Origin: Bradyrhizobium sp. in8p8
GTDB lineage: Bacteria; Pseudomonadota; Alphaproteobacteria; Rhizobiales; Xanthobacteraceae
Assembly (NCBI RefSeq): GCF_000426845.1
Contig: NZ_AUGD01000001.1
Span: forward strand, 124,001 to 188,000
Direction of reading: 5' to 3'
DNA: 64,000 bases
Position 1 is the stretch's first letter, and each line of letters starts with the position of its first letter. The notes below the pieces were generated by a model. That model did not search any database. It was not told the origin of the DNA and saw only the letters and a program-made list of their open reading frames with translations. Both the position numbers and the translations under genes were made by a program. This document shows positions 54,163-63,702 of this stretch, one piece after another.

Positions 54163-55962
54163 TCATCGCGGGGGCCCGCGCCCTGCAAGATCGAGCGGAC
54201 GAGCTTTCTCGTGTCCCGCAACACGGGCCGCCTGCTGCAGCGTCAGCCGGAACTCGTCCCGCTTCTCGTGCACCGAGGCGATCGCATGCCCAACCGCAAC
54301 CCCGAGGCCGACCAGCGCGGCTTCGGAGAGCTGCAGGCTTGCCTCGATCGTCTCCGGCACCGCATCGGTTGCGCCGATCGCATAGAGGTGACGGGCATGA
54401 TCGGCGTCCCGCGCCCGCGAAACGATCAGCACATCGGGCCGCACCGCGCGGATCCGCTCGACGACAGCATCGATCGCTGGTCGCGACTGGATGGTGATGA
54501 TCACGCCGGTCGTCTGCATCAGGCCGCACGCCTCGAGGAAGCCCGGCTCCGTCGCGTCGCCAAAATAGACCTTGTGACCGTCGCGGCGGTCGCGCGCCAC
54601 GGCGACAGCCTCGTGATCGACCGCGATATAGTTCAGGCCATGGCTGGTCAGCAGCGAGCAGACGACCTTGCCAACGCGGCCATAGCCGACCACGATGGCT
54701 TGCGCCCGGTCGGCGGGCGGCCGAACCGCGAGTTCAGGATCGGGCGCGCGTTCGCTGCTCAGCTTCGCCGCCAGTCGTCGCCCGAGCATGCCCATAAGCG
54801 GTATCAACGCCATCGTCACGGCGGTGACGGCCACGGCAAAGCCCGACACGCTCGGCTCGATCATGCCGCCGGCCGCCGCCATTCCAAGGCTGACGAAGGC
54901 GAATTCGCCGACAGGACCCAGCAAGAATGCCATCTCGATCGCGGCCGGCCATGACAGCCTGAAGAGGCGCCCCAGGACGATGAGCACGATCGCCTTGCCG
55001 ACGAGGATGCCGATGACGGCGGCGAGCAGCCAGCCGGGCTCGCGCATGAACACGCGGAAGTCGATGGCCATGCCGACTGTGAAGAAGAAGATGCCCAGCA
55101 GCAGACCCTTGAACGGCTCGACGGTGGCCTCGATGGCCTTGCCATACTCGGTCTCCGCCAGCATCAGTCCTGCAACGAACGCTCCGAGCGCCATCGACAG
55201 GCCAGCCTGGTGCGCGGCAAGCCCTGCGCCGACGATGACGAACAGGGTCGCCGCGACGAACAACTCCGTTGAATGAGTGCCCGCAACCATCTGGAACAGC
55301 GGACGCATCAGCAGCCGCCCGATCAGAATCAGGGAAACGACCGCGACCGTCGCCTTGAGGATCGCGCTGGAAATGTGCGCCACGACCGAGCCGCCACTGT
55401 CTGCAGCGAGCAAGGACACGAAGACGAGAATGGGAACCACGGCAAGGTCCTGGGCCAGCAGCACGGAGAAGCTGGCGCGCCCGGCCGTGGTCGCAAGCCG
55501 CCTTTCGCTGGACAAAAGCTCAAGCACGATCGCCGTCGAGGACAGCGCAAGGCTCGCACCAAGGATGACGGCGGTATCGGAATTTTGCCCGGAGAGAAGC
55601 GCGGCGCCGAATATCAAGGCGGACGTCACGACCACCTGCAGGCCGCCGAGCCCGAACACCAGACGTCGCATCGTCAATAGCCGTCTGAAAGACAGCTCGA
55701 GCCCGATCAGGAACAGCAGGAAGACGATGCCCAGATTCGCGATACCCTCGACATTGTGCGCGTCCGTCACCGTGAACCAATACAGGAACGGCATTTGCTG
55801 CACGAGCGAGCCGAGCCCGAGCGGACCGAGAATGGCGCCGGCACCGAGATAACCCAGCACGGGATTGATGCCCCAATGGCGGACGATCGGCACCACGACG
55901 CCGGCCGTCCCGAGGACCACCAGCGCGTCGCTATAGGCATTGATGTTGATGGTTGTGCTCAC
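54163..55962 (-). CDS. CPA2 family monovalent cation:proton antiporter with TrkA-N domain (KefB/YbaL-like)
   Basis: This inner-membrane potassium/proton or sodium/proton antiporter has 599 residues. About 12 transmembrane helices cover residues 10-385, with FLIGLELSFRRL early and GAFVAGLMLAETEYG in the middle. A cytoplasmic TrkA-N domain (about 415-530) begins AIVVGYGRVGKVVCSLL and binds NAD or nucleotides. It lacks an obvious glutathione-regulated KefF partner nearby, so it is closer to YbaL. Likely roles are pH or potassium homeostasis. The gene is alone on its strand. Confidence 0.93.
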   Translation of the reverse strand: MSTTININAYSDALVVLGTAGVVVPIVRHWGINPVLGYLGAGAILGPLGLGSLVQQMPFLYWFTVTDAHNVEGIANLGIVFLLFLIGLELSFRRLLTMRRLVFGLGGLQVVVTSALIFGAALLSGQNSDTAVILGASLALSSTAIVLELLSSERRLATTAGRASFSVLLAQDLAVVPILVFVSLLAADSGGSVVAHISSAILKATVAVVSLILIGRLLMRPLFQMVAGTHSTELFVAATLFVIVGAGLAAHQAGLSMALGAFVAGLMLAETEYGKAIEATVEPFKGLLLGIFFFTVGMAIDFRVFMREPGWLLAAVIGILVGKAIVLIVLGRLFRLSWPAAIEMAFLLGPVGEFAFVSLGMAAAGGMIEPSVSGFAVAVTAVTMALIPLMGMLGRRLAAKLSSERAPDPELAVRPPADRAQAIVVGYGRVGKVVCSLLTSHGLNYIAVDHEAVAVARDRRDGHKVYFGDATEPGFLEACGLMQTTGVIITIQSRPAIDAVVERIRAVRPDVLIVSRARDADHARHLYAIGATDAVPETIEASLQLSEAALVGLGVAVGHAIASVHEKRDEFRLTLQQAARVAGHEKARPLDLAGRGPPR

Positions 55963-56067
55963 GAGCCCGTCATGTGTCGGCGGCTGCCAATGGCGGCAGC
56001 ATCGTCCACGGTCGATAGCACACGGCGCCGCAGCGTCCCAACCGAAACGCGGGTCCGAAACAACCCC

Positions 56068-56904
56068 TCAGCTCGCCCAATTCTCCCGGAATTCCGGAAA
56101 CAGCGTCAGGCCCCCGCAGGCATTGATGGTTTGCCCGGTGATGTAGCTCGCATCATCGGAGGCAAGGAAGGCGAACACGGCGGCGATCTCTTCCGGCGTG
56201 CCGACGCGCCCCATCGGAATGTGGCTGGTGACCACCTCGCGCTTCTGGGGATCGCCGGTCCAGGCCGCATTGATTGGCGTGTCGATTGCGCCCGGACCGA
56301 CTGCGTTGACGCGGATGCCGCGGCCGGCAAATTCGAGCGCCAACGTGCGCGTCAGATTGGCCATGCCGCCCTTGCTGATCGAATATGCGAGATAGCCGGG
56401 CTTTGGGATGATCTCGTGGACGCTGGAGCAGTTGATGATGCTGCCGCCTCCGCCGCGTGCGACGAAATGGGCGAGCGCCTTCTGCGCGCACAGCACGGCG
56501 CCGTTGAGATTGACGTCGATGATGCGGCGATACGTTTCGACGTCGAGCGCCTCGCTCGGCGATTCCCGCTGGAAGCCGGCATTGTTGACGAGACAATCGA
56601 GGCGCTTCCAGCGCGCCAGGATCGTCTCGAACATTGCGGCGATCTCCTGCTCACTGCCGACGTCGGCCTTGACGATGACGTGATCGAGCCCCTCATGGCC
56701 GCGAGCGGCGGATCCCGCTCGCGCAAGCGCCAGCGTCTCATCGGCCCCCTCGGGGCTGCCGAAATAGTTGATGGCAACGGCTGCCCCTTCCTGGGCGAGC
56801 CGGACCGCGACGGCGCGGCCGATGCCTTGTGAGGCGCCGGTCACCAGGGCGTGTTGACCGACGAGGCGGGAGGGGAACGAGGTTCGGCGGTCGGTCTGCT
56901 GCAT
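56068..56904 (-). CDS. SDR family oxidoreductase, glucose 1-dehydrogenase-like
   Basis: This 278-residue short-chain dehydrogenase has TGASQGIGRAVAVRLAQEGA (cofactor), NNAG, catalytic Ser in NCSSVHEIIPKPG, and Tyr/Lys in YSISKGG. The segment SSVHEIIPKPGYLAYSISKGG resembles glucose 1-dehydrogenase members, but actual sugars are not proven. GAGA before the ATG at 56904 supports that start. The C-terminal SYITGQTINACGGLTL is family-typical. It lies between the CPA2 antiporter and NCS2 permease genes on the same strand with gaps of 73-105 bases. Confidence 0.92.
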   Translation of the reverse strand: MQQTDRRTSFPSRLVGQHALVTGASQGIGRAVAVRLAQEGAAVAINYFGSPEGADETLALARAGSAARGHEGLDHVIVKADVGSEQEIAAMFETILARWKRLDCLVNNAGFQRESPSEALDVETYRRIIDVNLNGAVLCAQKALAHFVARGGGGSIINCSSVHEIIPKPGYLAYSISKGGMANLTRTLALEFAGRGIRVNAVGPGAIDTPINAAWTGDPQKREVVTSHIPMGRVGTPEEIAAVFAFLASDDASYITGQTINACGGLTLFPEFRENWAS

Positions 56905-56977
56905 GTGTTCTCTCCAGGACACCTCTTCATCAGCGGCGCGGGCTTTTTGTTCCATCCCGTCAGCGCATCGCCGGGCG

Positions 56978-58297
56978 TCATCCCAGGCGGCGCGCCATTG
57001 GGGAAGTCAGGACCTGATAGAGGATGATGGCCCCGAAGGTCGCGGTACCAATCCCGCCGATCGTGAACGCGCCGAATCTGAGCGTGAGGTCGCCGGCGCC
57101 TGCGATCAGCGCCACGGCGACGGTGATCAGATTTGCAGGATCGGCAAAGTCGACCCTGTTCTCGACCCAGATTCGTCCTGCCATCGCTGCGATCAACCCG
57201 AACAGCACGATCGAGAGTCCACCGATGACGGGACCCGGGATCGACAGGATCAGCGCGCCGAACTTCGGGGAGAAACCGAGCAGGATCGACACAACGGCGG
57301 CGAAGGCGAACAACAAGGTGGAATAAACCTTCGTCGCTGCCATGACTCCGATGTTTTCGGCATAGGTCGTGACACCGGTGCCGCCGCCAAAGGCCGCTAC
57401 GATGGTCGCGAGGCTATCTGCGAACAGGGCGCGGCCGAGATAGGCGTCAAGACTGCGGCCTGTCATAGCGCCGACGGCCTTGATGTGCCCGAGATTCTCG
57501 GCGACGAGAATGACCGCAACAGGCGCGATCAGGAAGATTGCATCAGCCTGGAACGTCGGCGTGGTGAAATTCGGCAGGCCGAACCATGGCGCGGCCGAGA
57601 CTTGTGCGAAGTCGATCGGCTTGCCGAGACCGAGGCCGTTCGTGAACAGCCAATACAAGAGATACCCGCCGATTGCGCCGACAATGATCGGGAGGCGGCG
57701 CCAAAGGCCCTGCGCGGCAACGGCGACCACGCCGATGATCAGGACGGTGGCGAGCCCGATCCAGGTGTCGAATGCGCCGGCGCTCACCGCCTTGACCGCC
57801 ACGGGCGCGAGGTTGAGGCCGATCGCGGCAACAACGGCGCCGGTGACGGCCGGCGGTAGCAGCCTTTCGATCCAGCCGACGCCGGACCACATGACGATCA
57901 GCGAAATCACGCCGTACAGCACCCCAGCGCCCACGATTCCGCCGAGCGCAACCGATAGGTTCGGGTTCGGCCCTTGTCCGGCATAGCCGGTGGCGGCGAT
58001 AACAACGGCGATGAACGCGAAGCTCGAGCCGAGATAGCTCGGTACGCGTCCGGCGACGATGACGAAGAAGATCAAGGTGCCGATGCCGGAGAACAGGACT
58101 GCAATATTGGGATCGAACCCCATCAGCAGCGGCGCGATGATCGTCGAGCCCGACATCGCAACGCAATGCTGGAGGCTGGAGACGATCGTCTGGCCCCAGG
58201 ACAACCGCTCCTCCGGCATGATCACGCCCGAGGTCTTCAGTTTCCAACGCGGAAAATAACCTTGCACGTGCTCGTCGGAGCCTGTTGCTTTCGACAT
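56978..58297 (-). CDS. NCS2 family nucleobase:cation symporter (uracil/xanthine permease type)
   Basis: This inner-membrane transporter has 439 residues and about 12-14 helices. It starts MSKATGSDEHVQGYFPRWKL, and NCS2 features are SLQHCVAMSGSTIIAPLLMG, FAFIAVVIAATGYAGQGPN and the conserved Glu-bearing VAENLGHIKAVGAMTGR. GGTGVTTYAENIGVMA carries the family's active-site motif. Uracil or xanthine/uric acid are the usual substrates. GGGGGAAAC precedes the ATG at 58297. A dctA pseudogene lies divergently upstream. Confidence 0.93.
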   Translation of the reverse strand: MSKATGSDEHVQGYFPRWKLKTSGVIMPEERLSWGQTIVSSLQHCVAMSGSTIIAPLLMGFDPNIAVLFSGIGTLIFFVIVAGRVPSYLGSSFAFIAVVIAATGYAGQGPNPNLSVALGGIVGAGVLYGVISLIVMWSGVGWIERLLPPAVTGAVVAAIGLNLAPVAVKAVSAGAFDTWIGLATVLIIGVVAVAAQGLWRRLPIIVGAIGGYLLYWLFTNGLGLGKPIDFAQVSAAPWFGLPNFTTPTFQADAIFLIAPVAVILVAENLGHIKAVGAMTGRSLDAYLGRALFADSLATIVAAFGGGTGVTTYAENIGVMAATKVYSTLLFAFAAVVSILLGFSPKFGALILSIPGPVIGGLSIVLFGLIAAMAGRIWVENRVDFADPANLITVAVALIAGAGDLTLRFGAFTIGGIGTATFGAIILYQVLTSPMARRLG

Positions 58298-58458
58298 GTT
58301 TCCCCCGATTGCGGCCCAGTGTTCGATCTTGGTGCTAACAGGCAAAAATGTGATTGTCGCTTCCGCGACGACCATCACATCATGCAAATCAAGCAACGAT
58401 ACGTTTCAGAGCCGACAATACGACATGCGTCGCGATCCAGCCAGCCGTCCTCCGCCAG

Positions 58459-58860
58459 CATCAGCCCTGGTACAAGATCCTCTGCATCCAGGTCCTGATC
58501 GCGGTCACGCTCGACCTCCTCATTGGCTATGCCTATCCCGAGCGCGGTAGCCGTAAAGCCGATCGGCGACGGCTTCATCGCGCTGATTAAGATGATGATC
58601 CCGCGGTGATCTTCTGCACCCTGGTGCGGCATCTCCTCGATGGGAAATCTCAACCGTGTCTGCCGCGCCCGGGCTGAAGCCGCTGATTTACTTCGACACG
58701 GCGCAAAGATGTTCTTCGGCATCATTCGCATCATCGTTCGCCTCGCGCCGGTCGGCGCTTCGGTGCGATGGCGTTCACGGTCGGGGCCTACGGACCAGGT
58801 TCGCTGCTCAACCTCGCCTGCCCTGATCGGCGCGTCCCATTCAGCAGCATCTTGCGGACG
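58459..58860 (+). pseudogene. dctA: Decayed dctA (C4-dicarboxylate transporter) remnant
   Basis: Fragments of a DctA protein appear in shifting frames. HQPWYKILCIQVLIAV leads into GYAYPE (58459 onward), then a frameshifted GDGFIALIKMMI. VIFCTLVRG-like and GLKPLIYFDT pieces follow. After a deletion of more than 100 codons comes FFGIIRIIVRLAPVGA, then in another frame FGAMAFTVGAYGPGSLLNLA and LIGA. These match consecutive parts of DctA N-terminal and middle regions from memory. No intact frame remains and the C-terminal half is missing. It is a degraded gene whose terminator survives at 58958-58991. Confidence 0.8.
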
Positions 58861-58957
58861 GCCCGGTTCCGATGCGGTAGTTTCCCGGAGTAGGAAACCG
58901 GCGCGACACGCGTCACAACAGCGGCGTTGGGATCACGGATTGATACTCGTTTTTTCC

Positions 58958-58991
58958 GCCCGACGCGCTGGGGGCAGGGCGTCGGGCTTTT
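58958..58991 (+). terminator. Intrinsic terminator downstream of the dctA remnant
   Basis: GCCCGACGC (58958-58966) pairs with GCGTCGGGC (58979-58987) across a 12-base loop, followed by TTTT. The T-run follows on the plus strand, so it belongs to the pseudogene direction rather than to the ABC-F gene ending at 59023. Confidence 0.75.
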
Positions 58992-59022
58992 GAAAATCTC
59001 TGCAACAATGGATCGCGATCGA

Positions 59023-60636
59023 TCACGTGATCCTGCCATTGGCGCGCGGCATGCTGGCGATAAGATCTAGCCGCCGCGTGATTCCGATCGCCTGCAGGAA
59101 TGCCTCATCGTGGCTGACCACGAGCAGCGCGCCGTCATAGGCCCTCAAGCCCGCTTCGACAGCTTCGACCGACTCGATGTCAAGATGATTGGTCGGCTCG
59201 TCCAGAATCAGCAATGATGGCGGCGCCGCCCCGCCCAACACGCAGGCAAGGCCTGCACGGAACATCTGCCCGCCGCTCAAGCTTCCAGCCGGCTGTAGAG
59301 CTGCGTTTGCACGAAACATGAAGCGCGCCAGCGCGGCATGGCACGCATTGTCACCTGCCGCTGGATTGAGGCGGCCAAAGTTCTCCAGGATCGAGAGAGC
59401 GGGATCGAGCAGGCTGACCTTCTGGTCGAAGAAGGCGAAGTCAGGCCTGACCCGAACCGTTCCCGCAATCGGCGGCAACTCACCCGCAATGACCTTCAGC
59501 AGCGTGGTCTTGCCGGAGCCGTTGGGCCCGGTCAGCGCCACGCGCTCGGGCCCGACCATGGTGAACGATAGACCGCGCAGCACCGGCTGCTCCGTCCGAT
59601 AACCGGCGCTGACGCTGTCGAGCCAAACCACTTCCCTGGCTGCCGGCAGACCGGTCGCGGCCAGCCTGATGGAGAGCGGCTGCAGAATCTCGACGCGTCG
59701 GCGCGCAGCATCGACTGACTCGAGGGCCTGGGCTCGTCGCCGTTCGCCGATTTGCACGGTCTTGCCGCCGCTGTCCTCGCTGCGGTCCTTGCGGGCCCCC
59801 GCCAGGATCCGCGGCATGTCGCCCTTGGCGCGCTTCTTCCTGCCGCCGACGTCCTTGCGCGCCTTCCTCTCTGCAGCCTCCTGTGCCTTCTCGTCGATCT
59901 CGGACAGGCTCTTCTCGGCGTGCGCGAGATCCTGCCTGACGGCGGCGAGTTCGAGGGCCTTTTGCACCTGGTAATGGCTCCAATTGCCACCGTATCGTGT
60001 TGCTCCGAGCGACGTCAGTTCAACGATTGCATTCATCGCTTCAAGCAGGTTGCGGTCGTGGCTCACGACGATCGCACCCCCGCGCCAAGTCGCAAGGAAA
60101 TCGATCACCGCCTTGCGTCCATCCAGATCGAGATTGTTGGTGGGCTCGTCCAGCAACAGGAAATCGGGCTGGGCAAAGAGCAGCGCCGCGAGCCGCACCC
60201 GCGTGATCTGGCCGCCGGACAGGCACGAGAGCTCCGTATCGGGCGACAGATCGAATCCGAGGCGCGCCAGGGCGATCTCCAGCCGCCCTTCGAGAGTCCA
60301 GTCGATCGCGGCCATATCGTCGATTGATGCGTCGCCGCGCTCGGCACGACGCAGCAATTCCACTGCCGACCGCACGCCGAACAGATCGGCTACGGTCGCT
60401 CCTGCAGGCAATTGCACGTCCTGGCGCAACAGGCCGATGGTGCCGTTGATCAGAACGCGTCCGGACTGGGGAAGATGGTCTCCTGAGATTGCCGCAAGCA
60501 GCGTCGTCTTCCCGCCCCCGTTACGGCCGACGAGACCGGTGCGCTCGGCCCCGAATGTCAGATCGATGCCGGCGAGAAGAGAACGGCCGTCAGGCGTGGA
60601 CAGCGAGAGGTTCGACAGGATGATGGAAGCAGGCAT
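59023..60636 (-). CDS. ABC-F family ATP-binding protein with two nucleotide-binding domains
   Basis: This soluble protein of 537 residues has tandem ABC domains and no membrane part, as in ribosome-associated ABC-F factors. The first domain has Walker A GRNGGGKTT, signature LSGGQITR and Walker B LLLDEPTNNLD. The second has GPNGSGKTT, LSGGQMFR and LILDEPTNHLD. The inter-domain linker is charged and helical (about 240-310). GGGGAATTCC precedes the ATG at 60636. Whether it acts in translation, antibiotic resistance or DNA repair (Uup-like) is not resolvable by eye. Confidence 0.93.
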   Translation of the reverse strand: MPASIILSNLSLSTPDGRSLLAGIDLTFGAERTGLVGRNGGGKTTLLAAISGDHLPQSGRVLINGTIGLLRQDVQLPAGATVADLFGVRSAVELLRRAERGDASIDDMAAIDWTLEGRLEIALARLGFDLSPDTELSCLSGGQITRVRLAALLFAQPDFLLLDEPTNNLDLDGRKAVIDFLATWRGGAIVVSHDRNLLEAMNAIVELTSLGATRYGGNWSHYQVQKALELAAVRQDLAHAEKSLSEIDEKAQEAAERKARKDVGGRKKRAKGDMPRILAGARKDRSEDSGGKTVQIGERRRAQALESVDAARRRVEILQPLSIRLAATGLPAAREVVWLDSVSAGYRTEQPVLRGLSFTMVGPERVALTGPNGSGKTTLLKVIAGELPPIAGTVRVRPDFAFFDQKVSLLDPALSILENFGRLNPAAGDNACHAALARFMFRANAALQPAGSLSGGQMFRAGLACVLGGAAPPSLLILDEPTNHLDIESVEAVEAGLRAYDGALLVVSHDEAFLQAIGITRRLDLIASMPRANGRIT

Positions 60637-60803
60637 GGAATTCCCCGTGAGCAAGGCGGATGAGCGTTGCGGTCGGGGTCAAGTCCATGGCTGCGAAGTT
60701 CCTGATTGAGAGCCTTTAATTAGTCTTGCAGGAGCGCAAGATCAAGCCGGTGTTCGAGGGAACGACAGCGCGAAGCAGGCGCTGCCGTTCGATCAACGAG
60801 CGA

Positions 60804-61151
60804 TCAGCCCTTGAGCGCGGTCACCACCACCTCGATCAGCGCACCGCCGCCGAGATCGGCGACGCCGACGGTGGCGCGGGTCGGCAGATTGTCGCCGAAG
60901 AACTCGGTCCAGGCTGCGTCCATCTCCTTCTTCTTGGAGAGATCCGTAACGAAGATCGATGCACTGACGACGCGGCTCTTGTCGGTTCCCGCTTCCTGAA
61001 GATAACCGGAGATCTTGCCGAGGATGTTGCGGGTCTGCTCTCCCATGGACACCGACGTGTCGTCGGCGATGGTGCCGCCGAGGAAGACGAAGCCATTCGC
61101 CTCGACGGCGCGGTGCATGATGGGTGTGCGAATGCTGCGGGTAATGCTCAT
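60804..61151 (-). CDS. RidA family protein (reactive intermediate deaminase)
   Basis: This 115-residue YjgF/YER057c/UK114 family protein hydrolyses reactive enamines and imines to keto acids and ammonia. Conserved blocks are GFVFLGGTIADD near the start, TRNILGKISGYLQEAG, SRVVSASIFVTDLSKK and PTRATVGVADLGGGALIEVVV. The usual catalytic Arg lies in PTRATVGV. It is the last gene of a four-gene operon with flavin dehydrogenase subunits that would produce imines, and its start overlaps the stop of the preceding gene by four bases (61148-61151). This gives a clear functional link. Confidence 0.94.
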   Translation of the reverse strand: MSITRSIRTPIMHRAVEANGFVFLGGTIADDTSVSMGEQTRNILGKISGYLQEAGTDKSRVVSASIFVTDLSKKKEMDAAWTEFFGDNLPTRATVGVADLGGGALIEVVVTALKG

Positions 61152-62287
61152 GATGTCCTCTTGTTCTGGAGCGTGGAGGGATGGAAGCGGTCAATGCCGA
61201 GATCGCTGACGCGGGTCTGGGTGCCGCCATTCACGATCAGCTCCGCCATGACGGCTCCGGCGCCGGGGCCGAGCTGGAAGCCATGCAGCGAGAAGCCGAA
61301 CTGGTGATAGAGACCCTGGTGACGGCTGCTCGGCCCGAACACGGGGATGTCGTCCTTCATCTTGGCTTCGATGCCGGCCCAGGCGCGCACGATGGTGGCA
61401 CTGCGCATCACCGGAAACAGTTCGAACACGGTCTGTGCGCTGGTCGCAAGACTTTTCCAATCCAGCACCGTCTCGTTGCGATCCTGATATGGCGTCGCGA
61501 GATGACCGCCGCCGATCAGCACGGTGCCGTTGACGAATTGCTTGAAGGACAATTTGCGGCCGCGCAGGATCACGACGGGATCGATGAAGTGGGGCACACG
61601 CGAGGTGATCATCAGCATCGGCGCGACGGTTTCGACCGGAACGGGCTCGCCGAGATCAGCGGCGATCTTGCCGGCCCAGGCGCCGGCGGCATTCACCAGC
61701 ACGGGCGCGGCGAAGGTGTCGGAGCCGACTTCAACATGCCAACGGCCGTCGCGGTACCGGATGTTGTTGGCGGCCACGCCCTCGCGCACGGTGGCGCCAA
61801 GCCGCTCCGCCTTGCGGCGGAATGCAGTGGTCGTCTGCGCCGGATTGGCCGCGCCGTCGCGGCGCGAGACGACGCCGCCGGGACAGGTCTCCGCAACGGC
61901 AGGCACGAGGCGCCGGAGTTCAGCCGCGTCGATCAGCTCTTCGTGAGTAAAGCCGAGTCCGTTGAGCTCGGCGACGCGGGCGCGGCAGACCGCGAGCTCT
62001 TCCTCGTTCTCGGCGACCAGCACCTGGCCGTGGCTTTCGAAACTGCAATCGTCGTCGACGAGCTCCGCAACCTTCTCCCAGATCCCCATGGAGCGGATCG
62101 AGAGCGGAATCTCGGGGATGTGCCGCGCGAGCTGGCGCACGCCGCCGGCGTTCACGCCCGAGGCGTGGCGTCCCGCATAGTCCTTCTCGATCAGCATCGG
62201 CTTCATCCCGGCAAGGCACAGGTGCAGAGCCGTCGAGCATCCGTGGATGCCGCCGCCAACGACGATCGCATCCACGTTTTTGGTCAT
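61148..62287 (-). CDS. FAD-dependent oxidoreductase, DadA/GlyOX-like beta subunit
   Basis: This 379-residue flavoprotein has the dinucleotide-binding motif DAIVVGGGIHGCSTALHL near its start. The DAO-type fold follows with NAGGVRQLARHIPEIPLS, the second FAD block VLVNAAGAWAGKIAADLG and the C-terminal GLYHQFGFSLHGFQLGPGAG. It resembles the beta subunits of opine oxidase, D-hydroxyproline dehydrogenase and hydrogen cyanide synthase HcnC. The ATG at 62287 overlaps the stop of the alpha-subunit gene by four bases (62284-62287). Substrate is a secondary or primary amine of unknown identity. RidA is encoded directly downstream. Confidence 0.92.
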   Translation of the reverse strand: MTKNVDAIVVGGGIHGCSTALHLCLAGMKPMLIEKDYAGRHASGVNAGGVRQLARHIPEIPLSIRSMGIWEKVAELVDDDCSFESHGQVLVAENEEELAVCRARVAELNGLGFTHEELIDAAELRRLVPAVAETCPGGVVSRRDGAANPAQTTTAFRRKAERLGATVREGVAANNIRYRDGRWHVEVGSDTFAAPVLVNAAGAWAGKIAADLGEPVPVETVAPMLMITSRVPHFIDPVVILRGRKLSFKQFVNGTVLIGGGHLATPYQDRNETVLDWKSLATSAQTVFELFPVMRSATIVRAWAGIEAKMKDDIPVFGPSSRHQGLYHQFGFSLHGFQLGPGAGAVMAELIVNGGTQTRVSDLGIDRFHPSTLQNKRTS

Positions 62288-63702
62288 CCGCGGACCACCG
62301 CCTTGACGTCGGCCTCGGTCTTCGGAACGGCGGCGAGCTCTGCCAGCGTGATCGGCTTCACCGGCGCGCGCAGCCGGTAATAGCCGATCTCCTGCGGGGT
62401 CTTGCCCCGCGCCTGCGCCATCAGTTCGGTCACGGTGAGGCCGCAGAGCCGGCCCTGGCACGGGCCCATGCCGGTGCGGCGGTAGGCCTTGAGCTGGTTC
62501 GGCCCGGTCGCGCCGATCGCGACCGCATCGAGAATGTCCTTTGCCGTCACCTCTTCGCATCGGCAGACAACGGTATCGCCCGAGGGAATGCGGAACTGCC
62601 GCGCGGGGCGGAACAGCGTGTCGAGAAAGACGCGGCCGCGCTCGGCCTTGGCGAGATCGGTGCGCAGCTGTGCCATCGGCACGAGCTTCGCGGCAGAAGC
62701 GGGGGCCAGCGCCTCCACTGCCGCGCGCGCCGCGATGCGGCCGCGCACAACGGCTGCATTTGCGCCGCCGATGCCTGCTCCGTCGCCCGCGATCGCGATG
62801 CCCGCGACCGACGAATTCCCGTTCGCATCGAGCACCGGCGACCAGCACAATTGCAGATCGTCCCAGCGATGCTCGACCCCGGCCGCCATCGCCAGATTGA
62901 CGTTGGGCACGACGCCCTGGTGCAGCAGAAGAAGATCGGCGGGAACGGTCTCGCGCCTGCGGCCGGCGACATAGCTCACGCTGGCGAGCTGGCCATCGCC
63001 GGAGGCCGAGAGCTCAGTAACGCCGGAGACGACCTGCACCTTCGCCTTCACCTCGCGCATCATGGCGAGACCCTTGGCGAAATAAGGCGAGGTCAGGAAG
63101 GCGAAGGCGTGCGGCAGCGCGGCCAAGTAATTGCCGCGCTCGGTGGTATCGAGAATGCGGTCGATACGGCCGCCGAGGCGCAGAATCTGCGCGGCGAGCA
63201 GCCAGAGCAGCGGCCCCTGCCCTGCGATCACGGTACGGCCGTTCGGCACCAGCGCCGAAGACTTCAGCATGGTCTGCGCTGCGCCAGCCGTCATCACACC
63301 GGGCAGCGTCCACCCCGCAATCGGGAACGGCCGCTCCAGCGCGCCGCTCGCAATGATCACGCGGTTGGCCTTGACGAAGGCGGACGCACCGCCGATCGAG
63401 GCTGCGATCTCGAGATTACGGTCGAGGCTCCAGACGGTGGCACGATGAATCACCTCGGCGCTGCTCGCGCGCAGCACCTGCACGAGATCGGCACCGACCC
63501 AATAATCGGCGCCGAGCTGGTTGCGGTCGGTCACCGGCGTGGATGAGATCGCGCGGAACACCTGGCCGCCGGGGCCCATGTTCTCGTCGAGCAGCAACGT
63601 CGACAAGCCGGCTTCGGCGGCCGTTGCAGCGGCAGCGAGGCCGGCGGGCCCGGCGCCGATCACCACGACGTCGTAATCCTCGCGCTTGGGAGCCAAAGTC
63701 AT
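62284..63702 (-). CDS. FAD/NAD(P)-binding oxidoreductase, alpha subunit of an opine/D-hydroxyproline-type dehydrogenase
   Basis: This 472-residue protein begins with a nucleotide-binding motif DVVVIGAGPAGLAAAAT. A second Rossmann motif lies mid-protein (NGRTVIAGQGPLLWLLA), and PGGQVFRAISS follows the first. The C-terminal BFD-like cluster VVCRCEEVTAKDIL and GMGPCQGRLC supplies four cysteines for a [2Fe-2S] centre, as in SoxA, NoxA, OoxA and HcnB. It should pass electrons from the beta subunit to the small ferredoxin-like subunit or quinone pool. The ATG at 63702 is used, with GGGAGA upstream. It overlaps both neighbours by four bases. Confidence 0.92.
   Translation of the reverse strand: MTLAPKREDYDVVVIGAGPAGLAAAATAAEAGLSTLLLDENMGPGGQVFRAISSTPVTDRNQLGADYWVGADLVQVLRASSAEVIHRATVWSLDRNLEIAASIGGASAFVKANRVIIASGALERPFPIAGWTLPGVMTAGAAQTMLKSSALVPNGRTVIAGQGPLLWLLAAQILRLGGRIDRILDTTERGNYLAALPHAFAFLTSPYFAKGLAMMREVKAKVQVVSGVTELSASGDGQLASVSYVAGRRRETVPADLLLLHQGVVPNVNLAMAAGVEHRWDDLQLCWSPVLDANGNSSVAGIAIAGDGAGIGGANAAVVRGRIAARAAVEALAPASAAKLVPMAQLRTDLAKAERGRVFLDTLFRPARQFRIPSGDTVVCRCEEVTAKDILDAVAIGATGPNQLKAYRRTGMGPCQGRLCGLTVTELMAQARGKTPQEIGYYRLRAPVKPITLAELAAVPKTEADVKAVVRG

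Noticed and set aside
61181..62380. 399-codon plus-strand ORF opposite the FAD-dependent oxidoreductase
   Set aside because: No domain motif; the opposite strand encodes a dinucleotide-binding flavoprotein in a tightly overlapping operon.
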